A stretch of 64,000 bases of DNA, taken from the NCBI GenBank assembly GCA_945861635.1, contig CAMAWH010000003.1:118608-182607 (forward strand). The letters run 5' to 3'. The DNA is from Klebsiella pneumoniae. GTDB taxonomy: Bacteria > Myxococcota_A > UBA796 > SXON01. The position numbers were made by a program, and so were the translations under genes. This document shows positions 54,332 to 63,810 of the stretch, piece after piece. The notes below the pieces were generated by a model. That model did not search any database and was not told the origin of the DNA. It saw only the letters and a list, made by a program, of their open reading frames with translations. The stretch's first letter is position 1. Each line of letters starts with the position of its first letter.

Positions 54332-55603
54332 GTGCCCGCTGCCTCGTATCGCGCGTTCCAACACCCGGCGTTCGTCCGGTACCAGGTGGGGCGCGTATGC
54401 GGCATCGTGGCCATGCAGGTGTTGTCGGTCGCCGTCGGCTGGCAGGTCTATTCGCTTACCGGAAAAGCGCTCGACCTCGGATGGGTAGGGTTGGTCCAAT
54501 TCCTTCCTCTGGCGTTGTTCTGGCCGATAACAGGGGTCATCGTCGATCGGAGCGATCGGCGCTTGGTGATCGTCGGCACCTACGTCTGGCAGGTTGCAAT
54601 GGCGCTGGTCCTCGCGGCAATCGCGTGGTGGCCGGGAGAGGACGGCGGCGGCATCGGTCCGATCCTCACCGTATTGTTCCTCATCGCAACCGGCCGCGCG
54701 TTGGCCGCGCCCGCGGCTAGCGCTCTCCTGCCGCAGTTGGTGCCGCGCGGCGACTTTGCCAATGCCGCAACGTGGAGTTCGACGCTGTCGTCCGTGGCGT
54801 CCATCGTCGGGCCCGCGCTCGGGGGTGCCGTGTACGCGTGGGCAGGCGGCGCGTCGGCCGCGTACATCGTCAGCGCTGTCCTGTTGGCCCTGGGTGGGAG
54901 CCAGCTCGCGCGGGTGCCGTTGACTGTCGAGCGCGGGAGCGCGGGGGCAATGTCGTGGGGGGCTGCCATCGCGGGTGTTCGGTTCATCTTCGCGACGCCG
55001 GTGCTTTTGGGCGCCATCACGCTCGACTTGTTTGCGGTGCTGCTGGGGGGGTCGGTTGCGTTGCTCCCGATCGTCGCGCGCGACATCCTGCACACCGGAC
55101 CGGACGGACTCGGACTGCTTCGGGCTGCGCCCGCCGTGGGGGCGGCACTCGTTGCGTTCTTCCTTGCGTTTCGTCCGGTGACGCGGCGAATCGGGATCGT
55201 ACTTTTCGCCGCCGTGACGGTGTTCGGACTCGCGACGATAACGTTCGGACTCGCGACGTCCTTCGGCGTTGCGCTGGCCGCGTTGATCGTGGTCGGCGCG
55301 AGTGATGAAGTCAGCGTTTTCATCCGTCAGAACGTCGTCACGCTCGCGACGCCAAACGCGCTGCGTGGCCGGGTGAGCGCCGCCGAATTCGTGTTCATCG
55401 GGGCGTCCAATGAGTTGGGCGAGATGGAATCGGGGATGGCGGCGGCGTGGCTCGGCGTCGTTACGGCGATTGTGTTCGGTGGGGTCGGAACGATAGGCGT
55501 AGTAGTGGTGACAGCGATATTCGCTCGGTCGTTGCGACGCATCGATCGGTTTGAGGAATTGACTCCGGACACCGAACACCCGGGGGGAAATCGGGCGCAC
55601 TGA
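54332..55603 (+). CDS. MFS transporter (EntS/DHA3-like)
   Basis: 423 residues from a GTG with about 10-12 membrane helices. It has the MFS motif between helices 2 and 3 (GVIVDRSDRRLVIVGTY), AAPAASALLPQLVPRGDFANAATWSST and the C-terminal FIRQNVVTLATPNALRGRVSAAEFVFIGASNELGEMESG typical of the EntS/macrolide-exporter DHA3 branch. Substrate unknown. It is convergent with the GST gene 10 bp away. Confidence 0.88.
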   Translation: MPAASYRAFQHPAFVRYQVGRVCGIVAMQVLSVAVGWQVYSLTGKALDLGWVGLVQFLPLALFWPITGVIVDRSDRRLVIVGTYVWQVAMALVLAAIAWWPGEDGGGIGPILTVLFLIATGRALAAPAASALLPQLVPRGDFANAATWSSTLSSVASIVGPALGGAVYAWAGGASAAYIVSAVLLALGGSQLARVPLTVERGSAGAMSWGAAIAGVRFIFATPVLLGAITLDLFAVLLGGSVALLPIVARDILHTGPDGLGLLRAAPAVGAALVAFFLAFRPVTRRIGIVLFAAVTVFGLATITFGLATSFGVALAALIVVGASDEVSVFIRQNVVTLATPNALRGRVSAAEFVFIGASNELGEMESGMAAAWLGVVTAIVFGGVGTIGVVVVTAIFARSLRRIDRFEELTPDTEHPGGNRAH

Positions 55604-55613
55604 CGCCGCGCGG

Positions 55614-56237
55614 CTACCCCAGTACGCGAAGCCAGCTCGGCCGGCTCCGCAAGCGCTCCCACCACGCGGCAACGTTGTGCCGCGCTTCCAGCACCGGCGC
55701 CGACCGCGCCTGACTCAGACCCTGCAAATAGGGCATGTAGGACAGGTCCGCGAGCGTGAAGTCACTCCCGACGAGATACGGCGCGTGTGCGAGTCGAGCA
55801 TCGACGACATCGAGCATGCGCCCGGCATGCTCGCGGTGCTCGATCATGTCGGCGTCGGGCGGCATCGGCTGACCGCGGCGCGGGCCAATGACCTCGGCGT
55901 AGATGAGCTTCATCAGGGCCGGCGCCACGTTGGATTGTTCGACGCTGATCCACTGGTTCATCGCCGCGCGCTCGTGCGGGGTCGCCGGGGTCAGCGACGG
56001 ACCGGGCAGCACCTCGTCGAGGTAGCGGCAGATGGCCCTCGACTCGTACATGCGAAAATCGCCATCGTCGAGGACAGGGATCTGGCCGAACGGCTGCCGC
56101 GCCATGTGCGCCAGCGTCTTCTGTTGACGGGCCGCGAGGTCGATGACAACGATCTCATCGGGCCACGCCCCCTTCTCAGCGAACGTTGCCAGAACCTTCC
56201 GAGTGCACGTCGATGTCGGGTTGCCGTACAGTCGCAT
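55614..56237 (-). CDS. Glutathione S-transferase-like protein
   Basis: 207 residues with an N-terminal thioredoxin fold (MRLYGNPTSTCTRKVLATF, FGQIPVLDDGDFRMYESRAICRYLDE) and an alpha-helical C-terminal domain (ISVEQSNVAPALMKLIYAEV, FTLADLSYMPYLQGL). The GSH-activating residue is probably the Ser/Cys in STCTR, and the family is phi-like. Cytosolic detoxification or reductive metabolism is likely. Confidence 0.88.
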   Translation of the reverse strand: MRLYGNPTSTCTRKVLATFAEKGAWPDEIVVIDLAARQQKTLAHMARQPFGQIPVLDDGDFRMYESRAICRYLDEVLPGPSLTPATPHERAAMNQWISVEQSNVAPALMKLIYAEVIGPRRGQPMPPDADMIEHREHAGRMLDVVDARLAHAPYLVGSDFTLADLSYMPYLQGLSQARSAPVLEARHNVAAWWERLRSRPSWLRVLG

Positions 56238-56318
56238 GGGATCCGTGAGTTCGCTGCACGCTAACCCCGAATTGGATTGGAGCGAGCATACGCCGGTATG
56301 TGAGCGATGAGCAACGCA

Positions 56319-56371
56319 GCGATCGTGGATGCGACGGCGGCCGAATGCGTCAGTTATTTTTGGACGGCGAC
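56319..56371. repeat. Dispersed ~50-bp repeat, copy B
   Basis: GCGATCGTGGATGCGACGGC continuing to TTATTTTTGGACGGCGACC in the 248-bp gap between the GST start and the desaturase stop. It differs from copy A (32581) by about five substitutions and one T insertion. The rest of the gap shows no gene. Confidence 0.65.
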
Positions 56372-56485
56372 CAAGGCCCCGCGATTTACAAAAGACCGCA
56401 CCGCGGCGGCCGGGTTCCCGCCCAGCCGAGCGTTACCGCAACGGCGTCGTGGTCGGAAAGCGGCACCCGATCAGGAAAGCGAGGA

Positions 56486-57538
56486 TCACGAGCGCTCCAC
56501 CGCGGCACCGCCATCCAACCTCGTGGCCAAAAACCCCAAAGTTCCCGCGATTCCCGTCGTAAGGAAAAGTTTGCACGTCACCCCAACCGAATCTGCTGCC
56601 ACCAGCAATCCGACCGTCCCGATCGCAACGAGAACCCAGGACACCAGTAGCCGTCGGTGCCAATGCGGCGCGTCGGCATCGTAGCGCGCTCGGGCAGTAA
56701 TCTCCGCGTCGCTGGGAAACGCGTACGCGGCGCCGCCGGGCAGCCAATCGGGCGGACGCCACCACACGGCTACCTTCTCGCGCGTCGTTGAAAGTCCCTT
56801 CATTTTCGCCCACAAATCGCGCCACGGGCGCAAATTCGCCGTCAGCGGATTCCAGCTTTCGAACGGCACTACCGTCCCAAAATCCGGCGCATCGACTTCC
56901 GGCGTGAACGTCCCGAACATCCGGTCAAACACGATGAAAATTCCGCCGTAGTTCTTGTCGATGTACCGGGTGTTGATGGCGTGGTGAACCCGATGGTGCG
57001 AAGGCGTGTTCATCACGAGTTCCACAGGACCAAGTTTATCAATCGCCCGCGTATGAATCCAGAACTGATAGAGCAGGTCAATGCTACGCGCGCCCAGCAT
57101 CATCGCCGGGGAAAGCCCGACCACCGCCAATGGCAGGTAAAACACCCAGCTATTGAGCTTGGCGAACATGTCCTGGCGCAGGCCAACGGCAAGGTTGTAC
57201 TCCACCGACTGGTGATGAACGCTGTGGATCGCCCACATCCACGCAACGCGATGGGAGAGGCGATGCCACCAGTAGTACGCAAAATCGACGAGGAGCACGG
57301 CAATAGCAAGCGCGAAGATCCCATCCGGTACACTTGCAACGCGATGGTCGTAGAGCCAGACGTACGGGAGGATGACGGCCATGCCCAACACCGCGCCCGA
57401 CACCTGATCGAGCACCCCCGCGCCGAGGTTGGCGTGCGTGTCATTCACCCGGTACCACGCCCGGTTTCTCCCGATCCACGCTTCGACACCGATGGCCGCG
57501 AAAAAGAACGGAATCGCCACAGCCACGGGGTTGATCAT
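56486..57538 (-). CDS. Sterol desaturase / fatty-acid hydroxylase-family membrane protein
   Basis: 350 residues from MINPVAVAIPFFF. Histidine clusters for the di-iron site are in the family order: WHRLSH, HSVHHQS, HHRVHHAINTRYIDKNYGG. There are several membrane helices, including a C-terminal pair (LLVSWVLVAIGTVGLLVAA). Homologues hydroxylate or desaturate sterols, carotenoids, hopanoid-like or alkylglycerol lipids; the substrate is unknown. ATGA overlap with the PHP lipoprotein gene upstream. Confidence 0.9.
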   Translation of the reverse strand: MINPVAVAIPFFFAAIGVEAWIGRNRAWYRVNDTHANLGAGVLDQVSGAVLGMAVILPYVWLYDHRVASVPDGIFALAIAVLLVDFAYYWWHRLSHRVAWMWAIHSVHHQSVEYNLAVGLRQDMFAKLNSWVFYLPLAVVGLSPAMMLGARSIDLLYQFWIHTRAIDKLGPVELVMNTPSHHRVHHAINTRYIDKNYGGIFIVFDRMFGTFTPEVDAPDFGTVVPFESWNPLTANLRPWRDLWAKMKGLSTTREKVAVWWRPPDWLPGGAAYAFPSDAEITARARYDADAPHWHRRLLVSWVLVAIGTVGLLVAADSVGVTCKLFLTTGIAGTLGFLATRLDGGAAVERS

Positions 57539-60171
57539 CCGCCCGCGCCGTAGGTGCACGTCTTGCCGCCAGGGGCGTCGAACTGCCCGTTTCCATCGAC
57601 ATCGACGTAGATGGCGTTCGTCGTGACGCGTGGAACGCCCGTCGGATCGTAGTCGGGAAGGCCGGCGGGCATCGGATCGACGCCAAATGCGAGCACGACG
57701 AGGTGAGCATCGCGGTCGAGGTGCAGCGCCACGACGTCATCGTACTTCACCACGTCGTGCGGCCCCGTGGCTTCCATTCGGGCTACCTCATCGCAGTTCG
57801 CCAACACGACAATGCTTACGATGTCGATCGCCGGCGGAGCCTCAATCTCGATGGCAAGTGACACGTCACCGCCCGTCGCCAGCCCGCCAATCTCCGCGGC
57901 ACCCGACGCCGTGATGGCCGTCACATGCGCGAATGCGCCCGCGCTCACGATGGCCGCACCCTTCAGAACACCGTCAATCAACTCGTCCTGGTCAAAGTCT
58001 GACGGCGAATCCGAGCCACTCGGAACGTAGGTCCGCGGCCAGGCGAGGTCCTCGGGGTCATGGCTGTCGGAAACGCCGAGCGCGGTCACTGGGTGGCCGA
58101 GGTTCAGGAACGCGAGCCAGTCGTCCAGAAAGCCGCTGCTCTCCGGCCGATCCGCGTGGAACAGCACATCCCGCGGGCCATTCATGTACTCCACCGCATC
58201 GAAATCCCATGAGAACAACGGTTCGTCCGCCGGCAGTCCCAGCGCCGCTGCGTCCTCCAGCGTGACCCTGCCCGTCAACCGATCCCACCCGATCAAACAC
58301 AGGAAATTGCAGCCAATCCGGGGATGGTTGAGGACAACGACCTCGGCACCCCGTGCTCGTTCGGCCGCAAAGATCTGCCCGAGCGAGAGCCCGTACCACT
58401 GTACGGGTCCGCCGCGCGGATCGGCCTCGTCTCTCACAAACGGCCACGCATTCGTGTGCTCGGGGCTCGTCGCCGTGATCTCCTGCGAAATGACGCTCGC
58501 GACGAAATCGCTCAATCCCGCTTCAGCGATGCCCGGTGCCATGTCGTGGACGACCTCGTGGTCGGTGTCCACGATGATCTCCAGGCCGACCGCAGCCGCC
58601 GAGCGTGCACGGTCCACCGACAGAACCGTGCTGTCTGCGCTGGCCTCGGTGTGAACGTGTCCGTCGAACGAGAGCCAACCCGTCGTGTCAACCACGTGGT
58701 CGAGCGTCGCGGAGAGCGTGGCAGAACCATCCTCCGGGATGAAGACCTCGGCCTGAATCGGCTCGTACTCGTAGCCGCGGGTGATGGAAACGGCGTAGGC
58801 ACCGGGCGGAACCAACGCGCTTCCCTCTCCTGGGGCCGCGTAGACGCGCCGAACGTCGTCACCGCGACGTAGTTCGATGAGCGCCGGAACACTGTTGCCA
58901 TCCGGGTCACGGATGTCGTACTCAAGCGTTCCGATTGCGCCGATAGCCAGGATCGCCTGGCCCGCAGCGGGCGCGGCAGCGCTCGCTTCCCGCCCTTCGG
59001 CGCTCGCAACCAGCCGAACCGGACCGATGGGGATGAGCGTAAATTCATAGCGGCCGTCTCGGTCCGTGCGCGTTCGGTCGAACGCCAACCATTCGCCCGC
59101 CGAATTCTCGGCGAGTGCGGACACAAGCACACCGCCAACGCCGTTTCCCTGCGAATCAACGACCTGCCCTCCCGCCGTTTCACGCACTTCGGAACACTTC
59201 ACCCTTGGCACCGGCTCCTCGTTCACGGCGCACAACGGCGCCACCGCGGCGTTGACGTCTCCTGCAGCTACCGAAATCGCGAACTTCCCGCTTGCGCTCT
59301 GGCCAGGCCCGACCTGGAGCGGGTCCGCCGCCTCCCCCAGATCGACCATCGCCGTGACGCCGGCAATCTTTGTCCGCGCTACTGCCGCTCCGGGCATCGC
59401 AATCGCGTACGCCGTCTCGCCATCACTCGCGCCAAACCACGGCACTTCCGTGTCGAGCGTCACGCCGCCCACGCTGATTCCGCCGCGCCCCATCGCAACC
59501 TGATCCGTTCGGTCGGATGGAAAAAGCACCGTCCCGATCAGGTATCCCTCGGGCTCACCCCCGGACAGGATGACCTCGATTTCGAGGACGGGCGAGTCGG
59601 GTTCGAGGGTGTAGCGCGTCACGATGTCGAGCCCCCACCCGTCATGCAAATACTTGGGCGTTCCGGCCGCCAACGAGCGCCGCATCAAGTCCAATTCAAT
59701 GAGCCAGAAACGGTCGTCCGTTCCCTGGATATCCACGACAGCCGCCCTTCCGTCGGATCCGTCGTTCACGATCTCGACGCTTTCGCCGCGGATCATACGG
59801 AGCTGGGAGGACGGAAAATCGGTCAGGGAGAGTTGCCCGATCACAAACCCCATCTCCCCGAATCGCTCCGGGCCCGACGGGGCACAATCGGACACGGGCA
59901 CCGCGTCGATGGGAACGCCCCCGTATTGGTAGTAGGTCTTCGGATTTGCCGGATCGGAGACGAGAAATGCGGCGACCGTATTCGCCAGCATCGTTTCACC
60001 GACACCGCCGAGCGCGTCGGGACCGTCAAGGTGCTCGGACGCGTCTGTCAGCCTGCGTGAAAGTGACTTTCCGGCAACGGGGCAGCCGCCAGTGAAGATG
60101 CCTGCACCGTTGAACGCACGCTGCGGCACCGGGGGTGGATCGCACGCCAGCAGGGACAGCAGGAACATCAT
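57535..60171 (-). CDS. Large lipoprotein with carboxypeptidase-regulatory and PHP (CehA/McbA-like) domains
   Basis: 878 residues from MMFLLSLLACDPPPVP (lipobox LLAC); the 1157-residue track ORF is an artefact that reads through the MFS gene. About 330 residues of beta-rich sequence, a carboxypeptidase-regulatory-like segment (GGQVVDSQGNGVGGVLVSAL, GRYEFTLIPIGPVRLVASAE) and, from about 500, a PHP metallohydrolase: FDGHVHTEASADS, VDTDHEVVHD, VVVLNHPRIGC, LGVSDSHDPEDL. PHP members cleave phosphoesters; CehA cleaves carbaryl-type esters. It is coupled to the desaturase downstream and lies 11 bp after the MFS gene. Confidence 0.85.
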   Translation of the reverse strand: MMFLLSLLACDPPPVPQRAFNGAGIFTGGCPVAGKSLSRRLTDASEHLDGPDALGGVGETMLANTVAAFLVSDPANPKTYYQYGGVPIDAVPVSDCAPSGPERFGEMGFVIGQLSLTDFPSSQLRMIRGESVEIVNDGSDGRAAVVDIQGTDDRFWLIELDLMRRSLAAGTPKYLHDGWGLDIVTRYTLEPDSPVLEIEVILSGGEPEGYLIGTVLFPSDRTDQVAMGRGGISVGGVTLDTEVPWFGASDGETAYAIAMPGAAVARTKIAGVTAMVDLGEAADPLQVGPGQSASGKFAISVAAGDVNAAVAPLCAVNEEPVPRVKCSEVRETAGGQVVDSQGNGVGGVLVSALAENSAGEWLAFDRTRTDRDGRYEFTLIPIGPVRLVASAEGREASAAAPAAGQAILAIGAIGTLEYDIRDPDGNSVPALIELRRGDDVRRVYAAPGEGSALVPPGAYAVSITRGYEYEPIQAEVFIPEDGSATLSATLDHVVDTTGWLSFDGHVHTEASADSTVLSVDRARSAAAVGLEIIVDTDHEVVHDMAPGIAEAGLSDFVASVISQEITATSPEHTNAWPFVRDEADPRGGPVQWYGLSLGQIFAAERARGAEVVVLNHPRIGCNFLCLIGWDRLTGRVTLEDAAALGLPADEPLFSWDFDAVEYMNGPRDVLFHADRPESSGFLDDWLAFLNLGHPVTALGVSDSHDPEDLAWPRTYVPSGSDSPSDFDQDELIDGVLKGAAIVSAGAFAHVTAITASGAAEIGGLATGGDVSLAIEIEAPPAIDIVSIVVLANCDEVARMEATGPHDVVKYDDVVALHLDRDAHLVVLAFGVDPMPAGLPDYDPTGVPRVTTNAIYVDVDGNGQFDAPGGKTCTYGAGG

Positions 60172-60182
60172 CTGCGGGCAGT

Positions 60183-61391
60183 CTATCGTGCGGCGAACCT
60201 GCGGCTGACAAACGCGAAGAGGAGCACGCCGAAGACGCCGAGCACGCCTTCTGCCGCCATCATCGCCGCAGCGCCGTGCATCTCCGCCGCTTGGCCGAGC
60301 AGCAAACCAAGCCACCAAAGCGGAAAGTTGGAGAGCGAGGCGAAAATGTTGTACTTGGTGGCGCCGGACCCCGTCCCGATGGCGTTGAGCACGAGCGCCG
60401 TGAAGGCAGCGTACGCAAGCCCTACGAGCAAGGAGTACACGATGTTCCAGAAGAGGTACATCGAAACGGTTGCCGGGCCGACGGCCATGCCGAGCGCGCA
60501 AGCGGCCATGGCCGCACCGATCCCCGCGTAGGCCAGGCGCGGGTGAAAGCGATCGCACAGCCATCCGCCGATGAAGCAACCGAATGCCGTGATGACGCCG
60601 GCGCCAAACCCCTGGATCATCGCGACGTCTTTCGCACCCGCGTGCCAGTAGGCGGCGACGCCTTCCTGTGCGAGCAGGCCCTGCGCTGCACCCGTACTGA
60701 TCGGGAGGAAGCACAATAATCCGGCAAGTCTGCCGCCAGGGGTCTGCATCATCTCCCTCAGTTGGACGACGACGCCACGGACGGCGTGCCCCAGCGACTC
60801 CGCGCGGTGGGCGGCACCGCCCCCCTTCACAAACGGGAGCGCCAGGCAACACGCCATGAACGTGGCGCCCATGACGACACCAGCGACTCGGGTGTCTGCA
60901 TACGTGGTCAACAGCAGGAGACCCAGCCCCCCGCCAAAGCCGTTTCCGCCCAGATTGCCCGCCTGGAACCAGGCGCCGACGCGACCCTGCTCGCTCTCCG
61001 GGGTGCACTCCGCCATCATGGCCTCGATCGACATTCCCACCATCGAATTAAAGAAGCTCGCCGTTGCGATGACCGCAAGGAAGACAGGCAGCGTCTCGAC
61101 GCTCAGCGGCATCACCGCCATCGCAAACACGCCGATGGCCGACGCCGACGTCGAAATCACGTACCAGCGCTTCGGCGTGAGCGTGACATCAACAGCCGGT
61201 GCCCACAGCCACTTCAGCCAGGAGATGAGCATCTGGGCGCCGTTCAACAGCGAGGCCTGCCCGATGTCCAGACCGTGCGACTTCGCCATGAACGTGAGTG
61301 CTACGCCGACAAAGCCGCCGAGCGCCCCGAACGGGAAGTAGAGGACGGTGTAGACGACGGGGTGAGGGGCCTTCCGAACGACGGCTTCCAC
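60183..61391 (-). CDS. AmpG/PAT-like MFS transporter
   Basis: 402 residues with 12 predicted helices. PVVYTVLYFPFGALGGFVGVALTFMA, AQMLISWLKWLWAPAVDVTLTPKRW and TKYNIFASLSNFPLW resemble the AmpG / acetyl-CoA transporter branch of the MFS (muropeptide import). The actual cargo is not shown. It is first in the minus-strand group MFS, PHP lipoprotein, hydroxylase. Confidence 0.82.
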   Translation of the reverse strand: MEAVVRKAPHPVVYTVLYFPFGALGGFVGVALTFMAKSHGLDIGQASLLNGAQMLISWLKWLWAPAVDVTLTPKRWYVISTSASAIGVFAMAVMPLSVETLPVFLAVIATASFFNSMVGMSIEAMMAECTPESEQGRVGAWFQAGNLGGNGFGGGLGLLLLTTYADTRVAGVVMGATFMACCLALPFVKGGGAAHRAESLGHAVRGVVVQLREMMQTPGGRLAGLLCFLPISTGAAQGLLAQEGVAAYWHAGAKDVAMIQGFGAGVITAFGCFIGGWLCDRFHPRLAYAGIGAAMAACALGMAVGPATVSMYLFWNIVYSLLVGLAYAAFTALVLNAIGTGSGATKYNIFASLSNFPLWWLGLLLGQAAEMHGAAAMMAAEGVLGVFGVLLFAFVSRRFAAR

Positions 61392-61463
61392 GCGGACTCC
61401 TGCGGCGCCCGCCCTGTAACCGGCCCGGCGGAAAGGACGTGGCGGTCCGAATCGCCCTGCCTG

Positions 61464-61982
61464 CTAGTCCGCGTCGGCCGAAATCGACGCTTCGAAGCTA
61501 CCGTAATCACCGTAATCCGCGTAAACGTCCAGCTCTGCGCCGTTCTCGTCGGCGGTGCCCGACACGTCCGCGACGACCTCGTACCCATAGATGGAGAAGG
61601 TCCAGATGCCGGTCACCTCGCCATTCGCAGCGGAGCCGGTCAGCGCGCCAGAGAAGTCGATCTGCCCCTGGTTGCAATTCGCGTCGCCGCTCAGGGTTCC
61701 ATCGGCGTCGATCGTGAATTCTGCCTCGCCCGAGCACTCGTATTCGTTACTCCGACGGTAGACGCCTTCCATCGTTCCGACGTAATCCACGGCGACGGGG
61801 TCGGCGTCGGCATCCGTGTCACTGTCGGCATCGGCGTCAGTGTCGGCATCGGCATCGGCATCGGCGTCAGCATCGGCATCCGTGTCTGCGTCAGACGCGT
61901 CACCTTTGTCATCGGAACCAGACACAATCACGGTCGAAGGCGCGCAAGCGCCGAGGAATACGAGTAGCGAGTAGGGAAGCAT
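61464..61982 (-). CDS. Small lipoprotein with (Asp-Ala)n linker
   Basis: 172 residues from MLPYSLLVFLGACAPS (lipobox GAC). A ~40-residue Asp/Ala/Thr repeat (DADADADADADTDADADSD) is followed by a ~110-residue beta-rich domain: VDYVGTMEGVYRRSNEYECSG, FTIDADGTLSGDANCNQGQIDFSGALTG, VTGIWTFSIYGYEVVADVSG. The C-domain repeats about three similar strands, like small lipocalin/adhesin-like folds. The same linker style occurs in the beta-helix lipoprotein at 43 kb. Function unknown. Confidence 0.75.
   Translation of the reverse strand: MLPYSLLVFLGACAPSTVIVSGSDDKGDASDADTDADADADADADADTDADADSDTDADADPVAVDYVGTMEGVYRRSNEYECSGEAEFTIDADGTLSGDANCNQGQIDFSGALTGSAANGEVTGIWTFSIYGYEVVADVSGTADENGAELDVYADYGDYGSFEASISADAD
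61800..61892. repeat. Hexamer-like tandem repeat encoding Asp-Ala linker
   Basis: About 90 bp of GCATCG/GCGTCA/GTGTCG units on the plus strand encode the Asp-rich linker of the minus-strand lipoprotein. Similar to the tract at 43386-43470 but more interrupted. Confidence 0.75.
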
Positions 61983-62065
61983 GGAGATCTCCGCGCACGC
62001 ACAATGCCTCAGAAATCCGAAAAGGATCGGCAATCTCACCAACACCGCATGCAATTCCGCGCTCG

Positions 62066-63343
62066 TCATCTACCGGACGCGCCCCATTGCCAATCCGGCT
62101 CGATCAGATCGTCGGCCGCGTGAAGTTCGTGGACGTCGTGCGCAAACCGCGCGGGGGCACCCGCATCCGCGCTGCCGATGAGTTCGGCGCCGGCCACAAG
62201 TCGCCGCCCACGCCGCATCGCAAGCCACGGTACAAACGCGGGGCCCATGGCTTGGCGCGTGCGCTCGAAAAAAATCGAGGACTTGACGTACACGGCAAAT
62301 TGGCGGGTTGCGATGTCGGGATACTCTCCGATCGGCAGGTCGCCTGGGACATCACCATTGGCGGCAGCAAACGCCGCGCGAACGTTGGCAACAACCGCGC
62401 CCGCCGTCCACGTGGGGTCGGTGGCGTGGAGCCACGAATAGTCCGCCCACATCGCGAGACCTTCGTCAATCCATGGCTCCGACATTTCATCCGAAGCGAG
62501 ATCGGCGCCGAACCATTGGTGCGCGACTTCGTGACCGACCGTGATCGCGTCACACGCGCCGCGGTCGAAGATGTACATGCCGTCGTACTCCGTCGCCCTG
62601 GCAAAAAGTCGTGGAACTTCCACTACAGTCAGCCCGGTAGAGTCACGCCGCCACAGTGTGTCCGAGTACCATCCGTAGGCGCTCTGAATGCGAGCTGCGA
62701 CCGCCTCGTCCGGGCAGCGCGGGTCCGGCGAGCGGAGCGCGAGTACACCGTTTCCTGCCCCAGGCAGCGCGACGGTGCGGTACCCAACGCCCGCCACTGC
62801 GCTCAAATCGCGGGCTACCGTGCGAAACTGCCAGTGACGACGCACCCCAACCTCGGTCGCCCGCGCCGACGAAGCGTTCGTAAACCACTGCAACTCTGCG
62901 GGAGCGTCGATGTGAACGCGCCAAACGCCACGCTCTGCCTGCATCACATCGCCCCGTGTGTACCCCGGCAGTCGCGACGGCGAGGCGATTTCGGCAGGCA
63001 AAAAATTGCCGAGCGTCAAAACGCCCTCCGCTGTCCCGTACCGACCCTCTCCGCAGGTTGCATCGCGGACGCCGAGGTCGTGATCCGTCGCGCAGACCGG
63101 CGGCAGCGTCCAGCGAAGCGTGAGATCCAACACCCTTCCCGCGCCGGACACGATGCAGAGCGAGCCATCACATACGACACTCCCCACCGCCGCGTGCATC
63201 GTGTTTCCGACAAACTTAGCCGGCAACCACCGCAGAGCAACGGCGCCGTTCGCATCACCATGTGCACGCTCCACGCGAATTCTCACGCGGCCCGACAGAT
63301 GAGTCGCGTCGTCAACGAGGACATCCGCCACCGTTTCGTTCAT
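62066..63343 (-). CDS. M1-like zinc metallopeptidase
   Basis: 425 residues from MNETVADVLVDDATHLSG. The zinc site HEVAHQW (about 271-277) with third ligand Glu294 in PWIDEGLAMWADY matches M1/gluzincin peptidases. The first 200 residues are beta-rich and replace the usual M1 N-domain, and there is no GAMEN-like motif. No signal peptide is seen with this start. The start overlaps the stop of the NTF2-like gene by ATGA; the track start 41 codons upstream lies inside that gene. Confidence 0.8.
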   Translation of the reverse strand: MNETVADVLVDDATHLSGRVRIRVERAHGDANGAVALRWLPAKFVGNTMHAAVGSVVCDGSLCIVSGAGRVLDLTLRWTLPPVCATDHDLGVRDATCGEGRYGTAEGVLTLGNFLPAEIASPSRLPGYTRGDVMQAERGVWRVHIDAPAELQWFTNASSARATEVGVRRHWQFRTVARDLSAVAGVGYRTVALPGAGNGVLALRSPDPRCPDEAVAARIQSAYGWYSDTLWRRDSTGLTVVEVPRLFARATEYDGMYIFDRGACDAITVGHEVAHQWFGADLASDEMSEPWIDEGLAMWADYSWLHATDPTWTAGAVVANVRAAFAAANGDVPGDLPIGEYPDIATRQFAVYVKSSIFFERTRQAMGPAFVPWLAMRRGRRLVAGAELIGSADAGAPARFAHDVHELHAADDLIEPDWQWGASGR

Positions 63344-63810
63344 GCCACCCGCGACCGTTCGATGAATTTGTCGAGTCCGGACACCGCCTGCTTGCGGACC
63401 GCGTTCCGAATGATCGGGGTCCATCCAAGCAGCGAACCGCTCCGCCCAAGCGCCTGGGAAGACCACTTCCAGAAGTCGAATTCATCCGTGTGCGTGTGGA
63501 TCAGCCCGTCCTGGAAGGTAAAGGACGCCTGGATGTCGTTGACGACCCGCCGACCCGTGGCTGTGAACGTGTACGTCGCAACCCAATGCGCGCGTCCGGA
63601 GACACCGTCACTCTCTACGCCGTCGAATTCGATCGTCAGATCCTTTGCGCCAGTGGTGAGCATCCGCCACATCATTCCCGCGCGTGCGCCTTGCAGGCGA
63701 GGAAATACGGGGTCGCTGAACGCGATGTCCGGGTGGTAGCACGCCGCCATCGCCGCGCCATCGCCGCGCTGGAAGGCAGAATAGAATGTGCGGATGAGCT
63801 CGGCGGACAT
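63340..63810 (-). CDS. NTF2/SnoaL-like protein
   Basis: 156 residues from MSAELIRTFYSAFQRGDGAAMA. The pattern ACYHPDIAFSDPVFPRLQG, VESDGVSGRAHWVATYTFTATGRRVVND and SFTFQDGLIHTHTDEFDFWKWSSQALG is the nuclear transport factor 2 / SnoaL-like alpha+beta barrel. Members are small-molecule binding proteins or isomerases; the substrate is unknown. Coupled to the M1-like peptidase. The track start 59 codons upstream is not supported. Confidence 0.85.
   Translation of the reverse strand: MSAELIRTFYSAFQRGDGAAMAACYHPDIAFSDPVFPRLQGARAGMMWRMLTTGAKDLTIEFDGVESDGVSGRAHWVATYTFTATGRRVVNDIQASFTFQDGLIHTHTDEFDFWKWSSQALGRSGSLLGWTPIIRNAVRKQAVSGLDKFIERSRVA

Noticed and set aside
56307-56684. 125-residue plus-strand ORF starting just before repeat copy B
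   Set aside because: Only the first ~15 residues match the repeat reading; most of the rest is antisense to the hydroxylase gene and low complexity.
57535-61008. Single 1157-residue ORF in the track
   Set aside because: Its first 279 codons are antisense-frame Arg/Gly-rich sequence within the AmpG-like gene; a clean lipoprotein start lies at 60171.
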